Of a DNA stretch of 16,303 nucleotides, positions 6,668 to 14,119 are shown in pieces. The DNA lies in assembly GCA_002365735.1 (NCBI GenBank), contig DEZY01000124.1, forward strand, positions 4,838 through 21,140, in the 5' to 3' direction. A program made the position numbers and the translations under genes. Within the stretch, counting starts at the first letter, position 1. The number at the start of each line of letters is the position of its first letter. The notes under the pieces were generated by a model, which ran no database searches, was not told the origin of the DNA, and saw only the letters and a program-made list of their open reading frames with translations. This stretch comes from Actinobacteria bacterium UBA3120. GTDB lineage: Bacteria > Actinomycetota > Actinomycetes > S36-B12.

Positions 6668-6676
6668 TTATCCACA
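6668..6676 (+). promoter_or_regulatory. DnaA-box-like 9-mer
   Basis: TTATCCACA, the exact E. coli consensus DnaA box, lies in the 112-base gap between the hydrolase and tadA. Only one copy was noticed and there is no AT-rich unwinding region, so it is not an origin. It could be a DnaA regulatory or titration site upstream of the pilus operon, or chance. Confidence 0.3.
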
Positions 6677-6773
6677 GCTAGAAAATCACCACTGTATTTA
6701 ATGTCCTGATTCGACTTACCCTGAACGCGCGCAACTAACACGGAAAAAGACGCGCTGACTAAAGGGGATTCGC

Positions 6774-7997
6774 ATGGACGCAGTGCTCGTTGAGTCGCGG
6801 GTGCGTGAACAAATTAGGACCCTTGATCTTGATCCGGTCCTGGACAGCACGCGGGTACTTCACCTGATTCAAGAGTGTGCATCGGACCTATTCGCTGGTG
6901 GATCGCTGATCGACGTTCCTGCTTTGGTACTTGAGGTTCATCATCAGATTTCCGGCTACGGCCCATTGCAAAAATTTTTCGATGACCCAACGGTTGAGGA
7001 AATTTGGATAAATGAACCGAACCGAGTCTTTATTGCCCGTGGCGGCAGAAGCGAATTGACCGGGATCGTTCTCACCCCCGAGCAGGTGCGTGATCTAGTT
7101 GAACGGATGTTGCGCACCTCTGGGCGGCGGCTAGACCTTTCGCAACCATTTGTTGACGCGGTCCTTTCCGACGGCAGCCGGCTTCACGTAGTTATTCCAG
7201 AGGTAACTCAAAAGCATTGGTCGGTGAATATTCGGCGGTTTGTGGTCCGACCCAAAACAATTTTTGACCTAGTCGGATTGGGCACCCTCAATCAGCAAGC
7301 GGCAGTATTTCTAGACGCCGCCGTTCAATGTGGACTCAATACTGTAGTGGCAGGGGGAACCCAGGCCGGCAAAACCACATTGCTTAATGCGCTGTTGGGT
7401 TGTGTCCCCAGACATGAGCGGGTGATTAGTTGCGAAGAAGTATTTGAAATCAGGATTGATCATCCGGACTGGATTGCCATGCAGACTCGGGACGCTAGTT
7501 TGGAGGGGACGGGGGAGATCCCGTTACGCAGGCTGGTGCGCGAGGCACTGCGCATGCGCCCCACTCGATTGATTGTTGGTGAGGTGCGCCAAGGTGAATG
7601 CCTTGATTTGCTCATTGCCATGAACTCTGGAATGCCGTCGCTATCTACATTGCACGCAAACAGTGCTCGTGAAGCGGTGACCAAACTGTGCACGCTCCCA
7701 CTATTGGCGGGAGCCAATATCCCCGGAGACTTCGTTGTGCCAACGGTCGCGGGTGCGGTGGATTTAGTGATCCATGCGGCGAGTGATCCAAGTGGGCTGC
7801 GCAGGATCACTGAAATTTCAGGTCTGACCGGTCGCGTTGAGAACAATATTGTTGAAATGAGCACGATCTTCAAAGACGATGGGTCTGGGCTAGCCCGCAA
7901 GGGTGGTTACCCACCTCATCCAGAAAGATTCGCCTCACGCGGCTTTGATTTGTCCAGTATTCTGCATACGCAGAATCCGCTGCTCGGAGTCGCCTGA
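6774..7997 (+). CDS. tadA: TadA/CpaF-type pilus assembly ATPase
   Basis: A 407-residue secretion ATPase of the TadA/CpaF branch. After an N-terminal domain ending in ISGYGPLQKFF come Walker A GGTQAGKTT (194–202), an Asp/Glu box ISCEEVFEI (about 218–226), Walker B RLIVGEVRQGE (265–275) and a His box STLHANSARE (291–300). The Gln inside Walker A is a form I recall from actinobacterial TadA proteins. The hexamer powers pilin extension, and probably retraction, from the cytoplasmic face. AAAGGGG at 6761–6767, six bases before the ATG, supports the start. It is the first gene of the tad operon and its TGA overlaps the tadB ATG by one base. TACCCT at 6717–6722 is a possible -10, without a good -35. 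Confidence 0.93.
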   Translation: MDAVLVESRVREQIRTLDLDPVLDSTRVLHLIQECASDLFAGGSLIDVPALVLEVHHQISGYGPLQKFFDDPTVEEIWINEPNRVFIARGGRSELTGIVLTPEQVRDLVERMLRTSGRRLDLSQPFVDAVLSDGSRLHVVIPEVTQKHWSVNIRRFVVRPKTIFDLVGLGTLNQQAAVFLDAAVQCGLNTVVAGGTQAGKTTLLNALLGCVPRHERVISCEEVFEIRIDHPDWIAMQTRDASLEGTGEIPLRRLVREALRMRPTRLIVGEVRQGECLDLLIAMNSGMPSLSTLHANSAREAVTKLCTLPLLAGANIPGDFVVPTVAGAVDLVIHAASDPSGLRRITEISGLTGRVENNIVEMSTIFKDDGSGLARKGGYPPHPERFASRGFDLSSILHTQNPLLGVA

Positions 7998-8857
7998 TGG
8001 GCGCGGTCTTGGGTCTGTGTGTTGGCTTAGGCGCTCTTTTAGTCTTATTGGCGCTGAGCAGTAACCGACCGGTGAGAACCCCCAAAGAAAGTTATGTGGG
8101 AGCGCTGGTGAAAGCGGCTGGGTTGGCCAATGTGACGACTCGAACTGTGTACACGACCATGGCAATCGCCGGGTTGGCTACGGGATCCATCTCACTAATC
8201 ATTACTTCACTCCCGATCGTGGCCGTTATGGCCGCAGTGGGCGCAGCCTTCATTCCAATTTTTAGTCTCAAACGTCGCGCCAGAGTGCGGTCAAAAGCCC
8301 TTCGCACAAGTTGGCCTGACGCAGTTGACTCGCTTGCCTCCTCCGTGCGGGCCGGCATGTCTCTCCCCGAAGCTGTAGCTGACCTTTCAAAAAATGGGCC
8401 CGCTCAATTGCGCTATGCATTTACCCACTTTTCCGATTATTACCGGTCAACCGGATCATTTGCACAGGCGCTGAACGCGTTACAAGAACGCCTCGGCGAC
8501 CCGGTTGCTGATCGAGTAATTTCCGCATTGCGCATTGCCCATGAAGTGGGGGGAACAGACCTGGGTCACGTGCTGCGAACTCTGAGCGCCTTACTGCGAA
8601 GTGATGCGCTTACGCGAGGTGACATTGAAGCTCGGCAGAGTTGGACCATTTCTGCTGCCCGGATGTCAATCGCTGCCCCGTGGCTAACTTTGGCCATGCT
8701 ATGCACCAGGCCTGATGCGGTTGCAGCCTTTCGTACTGGACTTGGAGCAGTTGTATTGCTGGGTGCCGCAGCAATCTCATTCATCGCCTATCGACTCATG
8801 TTGCGCATTGGCGCGTTACCACTTGAGTCTCGGGTTGTCTTCGAAGTGCCGGCATGA
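7997..8857 (+). CDS. tadB: TadB, pilus platform membrane protein (T2SSF domain)
   Basis: 286 residues: a first membrane helix (VLGLCVGLGALLVLLAL), a second hydrophobic block near residues 50–90, and a cytoplasmic GspF/T2SSF domain. The key stretch is WPDAVDSLASSVRAGMSLPEA, followed by ALRIAHEVGGTDLGHVLRTLS, both typical of TadB. Two membrane helices close the protein. With TadC it forms the inner-membrane platform that couples TadA to pilin assembly. The ATG overlaps the tadA stop by one base, and the tadC ATG overlaps its own stop by four, so the three are translationally coupled. Confidence 0.88.
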   Translation: MGAVLGLCVGLGALLVLLALSSNRPVRTPKESYVGALVKAAGLANVTTRTVYTTMAIAGLATGSISLIITSLPIVAVMAAVGAAFIPIFSLKRRARVRSKALRTSWPDAVDSLASSVRAGMSLPEAVADLSKNGPAQLRYAFTHFSDYYRSTGSFAQALNALQERLGDPVADRVISALRIAHEVGGTDLGHVLRTLSALLRSDALTRGDIEARQSWTISAARMSIAAPWLTLAMLCTRPDAVAAFRTGLGAVVLLGAAAISFIAYRLMLRIGALPLESRVVFEVPA

Positions 8858-9792
8858 ACGCCCCAATTGTTGGGGCGCTCGTGGGGCTCATTGCCGCCGC
8901 TGGTTTCTTAAGCATAATTTCCCGGTACCGTTCCTTGGCCCCGATCACCATCTCAATGAGGGTGATCCGGGCATCTCATGGCAGTGTTCCAGCGCTAAAT
9001 GCGCTGATCCCGATCGAAAACCAGGTGGGCGCGCTATCCGCACTTCGAGAGTTGCTGGGACCTAATTCTGCGTGGATCACGCGTTTTGGTAACCCTGACA
9101 AATTGATCGAGAGATTGCAAAAAGCCGGCAAGACTACGGGCGATCGCGCTACTGATCTGAGCCGCCACCGGTGGGAGCAAATTACGTGGGCGGCGTTGGG
9201 ATTAGTTGCGGGCATTGTAATCGGCATGTGGTCCGTGGCGCGTGGCTCGAATCCGATTGCACTTGCCTTCACGGTGGTTCTGGGGATCGTACTTGGCTTC
9301 CTTCTGCACGACAAACGCCTTTCCGGACTGGGAAAAAAGCGGATTGAGCGAATTGACTCGCAATTCCCTGATCTTGCCGAACTACTGGCCTTTTCGGTTA
9401 CGGCTGGAGAGACCTCCCTCGCCGCACTCACTCGCATCGCACATTTAGGCCATGGAGACCTGGCAGATGAATTGGAAACTTGCGTAGCCGACATTAAGGC
9501 GGGCTCCGCATTTATCGATGCATTAGTTGCCATGTCCGAACGTACCGGTTCTCGTTCAGTGGAGCGTTTTGTTTCCGGCTTAGTGATTGCGATTGAGCGG
9601 GGGACCCCATTGAGCGGCGTTCTACGCGCTCAAGCAGCCGATGCTCGTAATGAGCAAAGGCAGCACTTAATAGAGCTCGCGGGGAAAAAAGACGTTGTCA
9701 TGTTGGTCCCCGTCGTGTTCTTGATCCTGCCCACCGTGATCGTCATTGCACTATTTCCGGCCATGCGTGGTCTTGAAGTTCTTCTTCCGTAA
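8854..9792 (+). CDS. tadC: TadC, second pilus platform protein (T2SSF domain)
   Basis: 312 residues with an N-terminal helix (IVGALVGLIAAAGFLSII), a middle hydrophobic pair (WAALGLVAGIVIGMWSV and AFTVVLGIVLGFLL), then a T2SSF domain (FPDLAELLAFSVTAGETSLAALTRIA). A C-terminal membrane helix (VVMLVPVVFLILPTVIVIALF) follows the LIELAGKKDVVMLVPVV segment characteristic of TadC. The ATG overlaps the tadB stop as ATGA. TadB and TadC are paralogous platform halves. A 36-base gap to the pilin candidate follows, the only real break in the first part of the operon. Confidence 0.88.
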   Translation: MNAPIVGALVGLIAAAGFLSIISRYRSLAPITISMRVIRASHGSVPALNALIPIENQVGALSALRELLGPNSAWITRFGNPDKLIERLQKAGKTTGDRATDLSRHRWEQITWAALGLVAGIVIGMWSVARGSNPIALAFTVVLGIVLGFLLHDKRLSGLGKKRIERIDSQFPDLAELLAFSVTAGETSLAALTRIAHLGHGDLADELETCVADIKAGSAFIDALVAMSERTGSRSVERFVSGLVIAIERGTPLSGVLRAQAADARNEQRQHLIELAGKKDVVMLVPVVFLILPTVIVIALFPAMRGLEVLLP

Positions 9793-9828
9793 CAACAACA
9801 AAATACACATATCAAAGAAAGGTATGAC

Positions 9829-10008
9829 ATGAAAATCGAACTAATGTTAGGCAAGCTATTCACCAGGTTGGCTAATGAGCGTGGCGACGTCCCTGGCTGG
9901 GTGCTTGTTGCCGTGATGACCGCGGGACTGGTGACCGCCATCTGGCTGATCGCCGACGACCAACTCACCGGAATCTTGGATCGAGCGATCTCGAGTGTCT
10001 CCGCATAA
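9829..10008 (+). CDS. candidate Tad pilin, short one-helix protein
   Basis: A 59-residue protein with a charged leader (ELMLGKLFTRLANERG), one hydrophobic helix (PGWVLVAVMTAGLVTAIWLIA) and a short C-terminal tail. Size, topology and place between tadC and the TadE genes fit the Flp-type pilin of a type IVc pilus. The RGDVPGWVLV core is one I recall from other actinobacterial tad loci. If a prepilin peptidase cuts after Gly in RG-DVPGW, position 5 of the mature chain is Trp, not the Glu of classical Flp pilins. The start is fixed by AGAAAGG (9816–9822) six bases upstream; an earlier ATG at 9824 is out of frame and too close. The next gene starts inside its last codons. Pilin role is inferred. 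Confidence 0.75.
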   Translation: MKIELMLGKLFTRLANERGDVPGWVLVAVMTAGLVTAIWLIADDQLTGILDRAISSVSA

Positions 10009-10396
10009 ACGCAGCACTGATAGGACACGACTGCAGGGCGATAGCGGGAACGCAAGCGTTGAATTCGCCCTGGTTGCCCCGTTGCTCATGCTCGTTGCGT
10101 TGGCGGTACTTCAACTGATGCTCGCTATCCATGTGCGCAGTGTGGTCACAAGTGCTGCAATTGAAGGCGCGCGGGTCGCTGCTTTAGTGGACGGGGATCT
10201 CACTCGAGCAGAGTCACGCACCAGGTCCATCTTGGAAAGCAATATTGCTGGAGCGGCCGTGCGGAGCATCAGTGCATCACAGGTCACCGAAGGGGATAAC
10301 AAAATGTTCGCAGTTGTGGTCGAGACTGAATTGCCTTTGATTGGTTTTTACGGTCCAACGTCAATGAAACTGACCGGTCATGCGCTGGCGGAGTAA
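9995..10396 (+). CDS. tadE: TadE-like pseudopilin 1
   Basis: 133 residues: a short basic leader, then G-NASVEFALVAPLLMLVALAV, a TadE-type prepilin motif with a cleavage site after Gly and Glu at +5. One membrane helix precedes an extracytoplasmic domain of about 90 residues. TadE proteins are minor pilins or pseudopilins needed for Tad assembly and are processed by the prepilin peptidase. GTG 9995 overlaps the pilin gene by 14 bases, so translation is probably coupled. The 3' end overlaps the next gene by 17 bases. Confidence 0.8.
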   Translation: MSPHKRSTDRTRLQGDSGNASVEFALVAPLLMLVALAVLQLMLAIHVRSVVTSAAIEGARVAALVDGDLTRAESRTRSILESNIAGAAVRSISASQVTEGDNKMFAVVVETELPLIGFYGPTSMKLTGHALAE

Positions 10397-10823
10397 CAGC
10401 GATCAAGGGAGCGCTTCAATTGAGTTTATTGTTGTTGGCGTCGCAATCATCCTTCCGCTGATCTATATCGCAATAACCGTCCTGACCCTCAATGCGGCGC
10501 AGTTTGCCGCCAACCAGGCAGCCCGCGAAAGTGTGCGAGCGTTTGTTACCAGCACGAGCAATTCCAGTGGCGATAAGAGAGCAGTCGTGGCTGCAGAACA
10601 AGCGTTTGAGGACCACGGCCTCGCAGACGCACAACCGGAAATTTTCACCACGTGCGATCACATTGCGTGTCTCACCCCGGGTGGAAAGGTCTCCATGGAA
10701 ATCACGGCCCAGGTCCCACTGCCATTTGTGCCCCGCTGGGGGTCATCGGACGTAATCACAATGCCCGTAACTGCGCAGGCCACACTCTTAGTTGATCAAT
10801 ACCGTGAGGCGGGTGGGCCATGA
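10380..10823 (+). CDS. TadE/TadF-like pseudopilin 2
   Basis: 147 residues with the leader MRWRSNSDQG and the motif G-SASIEFIVVGVAIILPLIYI, again a prepilin-like site with Glu at +5 and a single membrane helix. The exported part carries Cys92 and Cys97 (TTCDHIAC), which could form a small disulfide loop; such a pair is absent from the preceding TadE. The ATG overlaps the previous gene by 17 bases, and the stop overlaps the next ATG by four. It probably fills the TadF position of the locus, but sequence alone does not separate TadE from TadF. Confidence 0.75.
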   Translation: MRWRSNSDQGSASIEFIVVGVAIILPLIYIAITVLTLNAAQFAANQAARESVRAFVTSTSNSSGDKRAVVAAEQAFEDHGLADAQPEIFTTCDHIACLTPGGKVSMEITAQVPLPFVPRWGSSDVITMPVTAQATLLVDQYREAGGP

Positions 10824-11236
10824 AAGACGAGGGCAGCATCATGCTTCTCGGCATCGGCATGATTGGAGTGTGTCTGCTGGCACTTGCGGTAATAACCGAC
10901 AGTGCCGGTGCCTTCATTCAACAACGGGAGCTTCAATCAGTTGCCGACTCAATTGCTCTTGCCGGAGCCCAAGGAATAGACCTAGACGAGTACTACCGAA
11001 CCGGAGCGACCCAATCCACCAGGCTTAATTCAGCGCAAGTACAGAACATTGCGAGAACGCACGCAAAAGTCATGGCCGAAGGTTCGGAAATTGAACTTAT
11101 CAATCTTAGGGTTGAACCCGACGGTAAGTCAGTTCTCGTCACCTTGAACGCGCCATTGCGACTGACCTTTTTTGACGCATTACCATTTGATCCCGTTGAG
11201 GTGAGTGCCTCGGCGAGGTTGGATTACGCCCCGTAA
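10820..11236 (+). CDS. TadG-like protein (Tad/DUF2134 N-terminal type)
   Basis: 138 residues: a very short leader (MKDEGS), a hydrophobic helix (IMLLGIGMIGVCLLALAVITDSAGAF), then QQRELQSVADSIALAGAQ, the hallmark of the Tad/TadG-like N-terminal domain (membrane helix followed by an A-D-x-A-A-L-A-G-A-like helix). The rest is a small beta-rich exported domain. It is much shorter than proteobacterial TadG and lacks the von Willebrand domain. It starts at ATG 10820, overlapping the previous gene by four bases, and is the last gene of the operon. Confidence 0.75.
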   Translation: MKDEGSIMLLGIGMIGVCLLALAVITDSAGAFIQQRELQSVADSIALAGAQGIDLDEYYRTGATQSTRLNSAQVQNIARTHAKVMAEGSEIELINLRVEPDGKSVLVTLNAPLRLTFFDALPFDPVEVSASARLDYAP

Positions 11237-11259
11237 CGTGTGGGCCAGTAGTCGACTCG

Positions 11260-11271
11260 TAAAGTTCGCAT
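11260..11271 (+). promoter_or_regulatory. -10-like element of prfB (leaderless)
   Basis: TAAAGT at 11260–11265 lies six bases before GTG 11272. No good -35 and no Shine-Dalgarno are present, so transcription probably starts at the GTG. This sits in the 35-base gap after the tad operon; no hairpin terminator is visible there. Confidence 0.4.
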
Positions 11272-12384
11272 GTGCCCTCACTCGAAATTCAAGAGCGACT
11301 GAATGAACTTGCAGTCAAAGTGAGCAGTATCGGTACTGTGCTTGATATCCCCCGAATGAGGGAATCAATCGCGGCACTTGAGGCAGAAGCGTCTGTCCCT
11401 AATTTGTGGGATGACCAAGCAAATGCCCAGAAAGTAACCTCAAAACTGTCCACTATCCAAGGTGAATTGCGCAAATTCGAATCTGTCAAGACGAGAGACG
11501 CGGATCTGCCGGTCCTTTTTGAGTTGGCGGAGGACGCTGGCGACCAAGAGTCGCTCGACGATGCGCTGAAAGAGCTCAAGGCACTTGAAGTGGTTGTGGG
11601 CGAACTTGAGATCCGAACACTTCTCTCAGGAGAATACGACGAGCGCGAAGCGCTGATCACCATCCGATCGGGTGCCGGTGGCGTTGATGCTGCCGACTGG
11701 GCCGAAATGTTGCTGCGCATGTACACGCGCTACTGCGAACGACACGGCTGGAGTTACGAGGTCTACGACACTTCTTACGCTGAGGAAGCCGGCATCAAGT
11801 CTGCAACATTTGCCGTGAAGGCGCCTTACGCCTACGGGACCCTTTCGGTTGAGCAAGGGACACACCGCTTAGTACGCATTTCGCCATTTGATAATCAGAG
11901 TCGGCGTCAAACCTCATTTTCTGACGTTGAAGTGATTCCCGTCTTGGAGCAGTCCGAGAGTGTTGACATCCCCGAAGACGACTTGCGGGTGGACGTCTTT
12001 CGTTCGAGTGGGCCTGGCGGCCAAGGTGTCAATACAACGGACTCTGCGGTGCGACTGACCCATATCCCGACCGGCATCGTAGTTTCTTGTCAAAATGAAA
12101 GATCCCAACTGCAGAACCGGGCCACGGCCATGGTGGTGCTGCAGGCAAAATTATTGGAGACCCAGCGCCAGGCTGACCGGGCCAAACTCAACGCTCTTAA
12201 AGATGACTCGGGTGGTTCATGGGGCAACCAGATGCGTTCATACGTCCTCCATCCTTACCAAATGGTGAAGGATTTGCGGACCAATGTGGAAACGGGCAAT
12301 ACCGGGGCAGTGCTCGACGGGGAAATTGACGAACTCGTCCAAGCGGGAATTCGGTGGAGAAAGACCAATTCGGCCACGCCGTAA
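11272..12384 (+). CDS. prfB: peptide chain release factor 2 (RF2)
   Basis: A 370-residue class I release factor. The stop-codon recognition motif is SPF (residues 204–206), which defines RF2 and reading of UGA and UAA, and the peptidyl hydrolysis loop GGQ is at 249–251 ([15 protein letters not shown]). Length is normal. The gene is one uninterrupted frame: the programmed +1 frameshift used by many bacteria to autoregulate RF2 is absent. At codons 24–25 it reads CTT GAT, at about the place where frameshifting genes have CTT TGA C. Start GTG 11272 is supported by TAAAGT six bases upstream; an ATG at 11270 is out of frame. It precedes ftsE as in other actinobacteria. Confidence 0.95.
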   Translation: MPSLEIQERLNELAVKVSSIGTVLDIPRMRESIAALEAEASVPNLWDDQANAQKVTSKLSTIQGELRKFESVKTRDADLPVLFELAEDAGDQESLDDALKELKALEVVVGELEIRTLLSGEYDEREALITIRSGAGGVDAADWAEMLLRMYTRYCERHGWSYEVYDTSYAEEAGIKSATFAVKAPYAYGTLSVEQGTHRLVRISPFDNQSRRQTSFSDVEVIPVLEQSESVDIPEDDLRVDVFRSSGPGGQGVNTTDSAVRLTHIPTGIVVSCQNERSQLQNRATAMVVLQAKLLETQRQADRAKLNALKDDSGGSWGNQMRSYVLHPYQMVKDLRTNVETGNTGAVLDGEIDELVQAGIRWRKTNSATP

Positions 12385-12462
12385 TCAGCCTTTGTGACCC
12401 TTTCCGCTTAGACTGCTATTCGTTAACCTGATGACTTCCCGACTGAAACGGAGTACCGCGCA

Positions 12463-13152
12463 GTGATCCTGTTCGATACCGTGACCAAGCTTTATGCGAG
12501 TCAAACCCACCCCGCACTAGAAGACGTGTCCCTTGAGATCGAAAAAGGCGAGTTCGTCTTTCTCGTCGGACCTTCTGGTTCGGGTAAGTCCACTTTTCTG
12601 CGACTGGTACTCCGCGAAGAGCGACCGACCTCGGGAAATGTGTGGGTTTTAGGTAAAGACCTCAGCCGGCTTTCTAACTGGAAGATCCCAACTCTGCGCC
12701 GTGAAATTGGCACTGTGTTCCAAGACTTCCGGCTGTTGCCCAATAAGAGTGTGTTTCAAAACGTAGCTTTCGCCCTTGAAGTGATTGGTAAGCCCAAAGC
12801 ACATATAAACAAGGTAGTGCCTGAAGTTCTTGAGGTAGTAGGACTTGGAGGCAAAGAGCAGCGCCGCCCGGACGAACTCTCCGGCGGTGAGCAGCAGCGA
12901 GTGGCCATTGCCCGCGCATTTGTTAACCGGCCCAAAATGCTGATCGCCGACGAACCGACCGGAAACCTTGATCCGGGAACCTCTGTTGGCATTATGAAAC
13001 TGCTCGATCGAATCAACAGAATGGGAACAACGGTGATCATGTCCACCCATGATGCTCAAATAGTTGACCAGATGCGCCGTCGAGTTATTGAACTTGAGCA
13101 CGGCCATGTGGTGCGAGATCAGTCTCGCGGCGTGTATGGGTACGCCCGCTAA
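12463..13152 (+). CDS. ftsE: cell-division ABC ATPase FtsE
   Basis: A 229-residue ABC ATPase with Walker A GPSGSGKS (36–43), Q-loop Gln87, signature LSGGEQQR (139–146), Walker B MLIADEP (159–165) and switch His196 (STHD). The opening [22 protein letters not shown] is typical of FtsE. It drives conformational change in FtsX so that a periplasmic or cell-wall hydrolase is activated during division. GTG 12463 has GGAG (12450–12453) nine bases upstream. The 78-base gap after prfB contains TAGACT (12409–12414), a possible -10. Its stop overlaps the ftsX ATG by one base, so the pair is translationally coupled. Confidence 0.95.
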   Translation: MILFDTVTKLYASQTHPALEDVSLEIEKGEFVFLVGPSGSGKSTFLRLVLREERPTSGNVWVLGKDLSRLSNWKIPTLRREIGTVFQDFRLLPNKSVFQNVAFALEVIGKPKAHINKVVPEVLEVVGLGGKEQRRPDELSGGEQQRVAIARAFVNRPKMLIADEPTGNLDPGTSVGIMKLLDRINRMGTTVIMSTHDAQIVDQMRRRVIELEHGHVVRDQSRGVYGYAR

Positions 13153-14060
13153 TGCGCGCCGAATTTGTCGCCAGCGAAGTTGGCAATGGACTTCGTCGCA
13201 ATTTGACCATGACCTTGGCCGTGATCATCACGGTTGCTGTGTCACTGAGTCTTTTTGGTGTGAGTTTGCTAGTACGCGCGCAAGTCGACACTATGAAGGA
13301 TTTTTGGTACGACAAAGTTGAGGTTTCTATTTTCCTATGTGCCAAGGGGAGCGACACTCCTTCGTGTGCCGGAGGCGCTGTCACTGCCGGGCAGCGTGAT
13401 CAAATCGAGGCTGACCTTGAATCTTTACGTCCGCTCGTTCAAGATATTTATTACGAATCCCAAGCAGAAGCCTATGTTCGTTTCCAAGAACAATTTGCCA
13501 GCTCACCGATTGCTGACAGTGTCAATGAAAGCGCATTGCCTGAATCTTTCCGAGTGAAACTTGCCGACCCAACGCAGTACGACGTGGTTGCTTCCGCTTT
13601 CTCGGGTCGACCGGGAATTGAACAGGTCAACGATCAAAGACAGGTGCTCGACAAATTCTTCCGATTATTAGGAGGACTCCAAGCAATTGCGCTGATTATC
13701 GCCGTTGTCATGTTGGTTGTGACCGTGCTCCTCGTAGCGAACACCATGCGAGTGGCCGCGTTTAGTAGGCGCCGCGAAACCAGCATCATGCGACTGGTCG
13801 GTGCGAGCAATCTTTATATTCAGCTGCCGTTCCTGCTGGAGGCTACGGTCTCTGCTGGCATCGGCGCGATCTTGGCCGTTGGTGGGTTGGTGCTCGCCAA
13901 ATCCGTCATCATTGACCAGATTCTGGCCCCTTCGTTCCAATTCACAGCATTCGTTGGCTGGGACGCTGTGGTGGGAATTGCCCCAATCTTGATCCTCGTG
14001 GGGATCGGGCTTTCCGGCATTGCCGCCTTCTTGACTCTCAGGAAGTACCTGAGGGTTTAG
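13152..14060 (+). CDS. ftsX: cell-division membrane protein FtsX
   Basis: A 302-residue FtsX: a cytoplasmic start, membrane helix 1 (about 17–40), an extracellular domain of some 130 residues, then three further helices (QAIALIIAVVMLVVTVLLVA, ATVSAGIGAILAVGGLVLA, and IAPILILVGIGLSGIAAFL). MRLVGAS after helix 2 is conserved in the family. The extracellular domain starts with two Cys ten residues apart (FLCAKGSDTPSCAGG), probably a disulfide. That domain docks a coiled-coil hydrolase, and the next gene encodes one. It starts at ATG 13152 overlapping ftsE. Confidence 0.95.
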   Translation: MRAEFVASEVGNGLRRNLTMTLAVIITVAVSLSLFGVSLLVRAQVDTMKDFWYDKVEVSIFLCAKGSDTPSCAGGAVTAGQRDQIEADLESLRPLVQDIYYESQAEAYVRFQEQFASSPIADSVNESALPESFRVKLADPTQYDVVASAFSGRPGIEQVNDQRQVLDKFFRLLGGLQAIALIIAVVMLVVTVLLVANTMRVAAFSRRRETSIMRLVGASNLYIQLPFLLEATVSAGIGAILAVGGLVLAKSVIIDQILAPSFQFTAFVGWDAVVGIAPILILVGIGLSGIAAFLTLRKYLRV

Positions 14061-14107
14061 TCGCCAAACACGCCCGCCCACACCGAAGCAAATCGATCAT
14101 CTGGGTT

Positions 14108-14119
14108 TATCCTGCATAG
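14108..14119 (+). promoter_or_regulatory. -10-like element of the M23 peptidase gene (leaderless)
   Basis: TATCCT at 14108–14113 lies exactly six bases before GTG 14120, with no Shine-Dalgarno and no good -35. It suggests the peptidase has its own leaderless promoter in the 59-base gap after ftsX. Confidence 0.4.

Noticed and set aside
6662..6773. Replication origin at the DnaA box
   Set aside because: Only one box, no AT-rich unwinding region, no dnaA or dnaN nearby.
6774..11236. Novel defence or secretion system
   Set aside because: Gene content and motifs fit a Tad type IVc pilus locus; no nuclease, sensor or toxin domain was seen.
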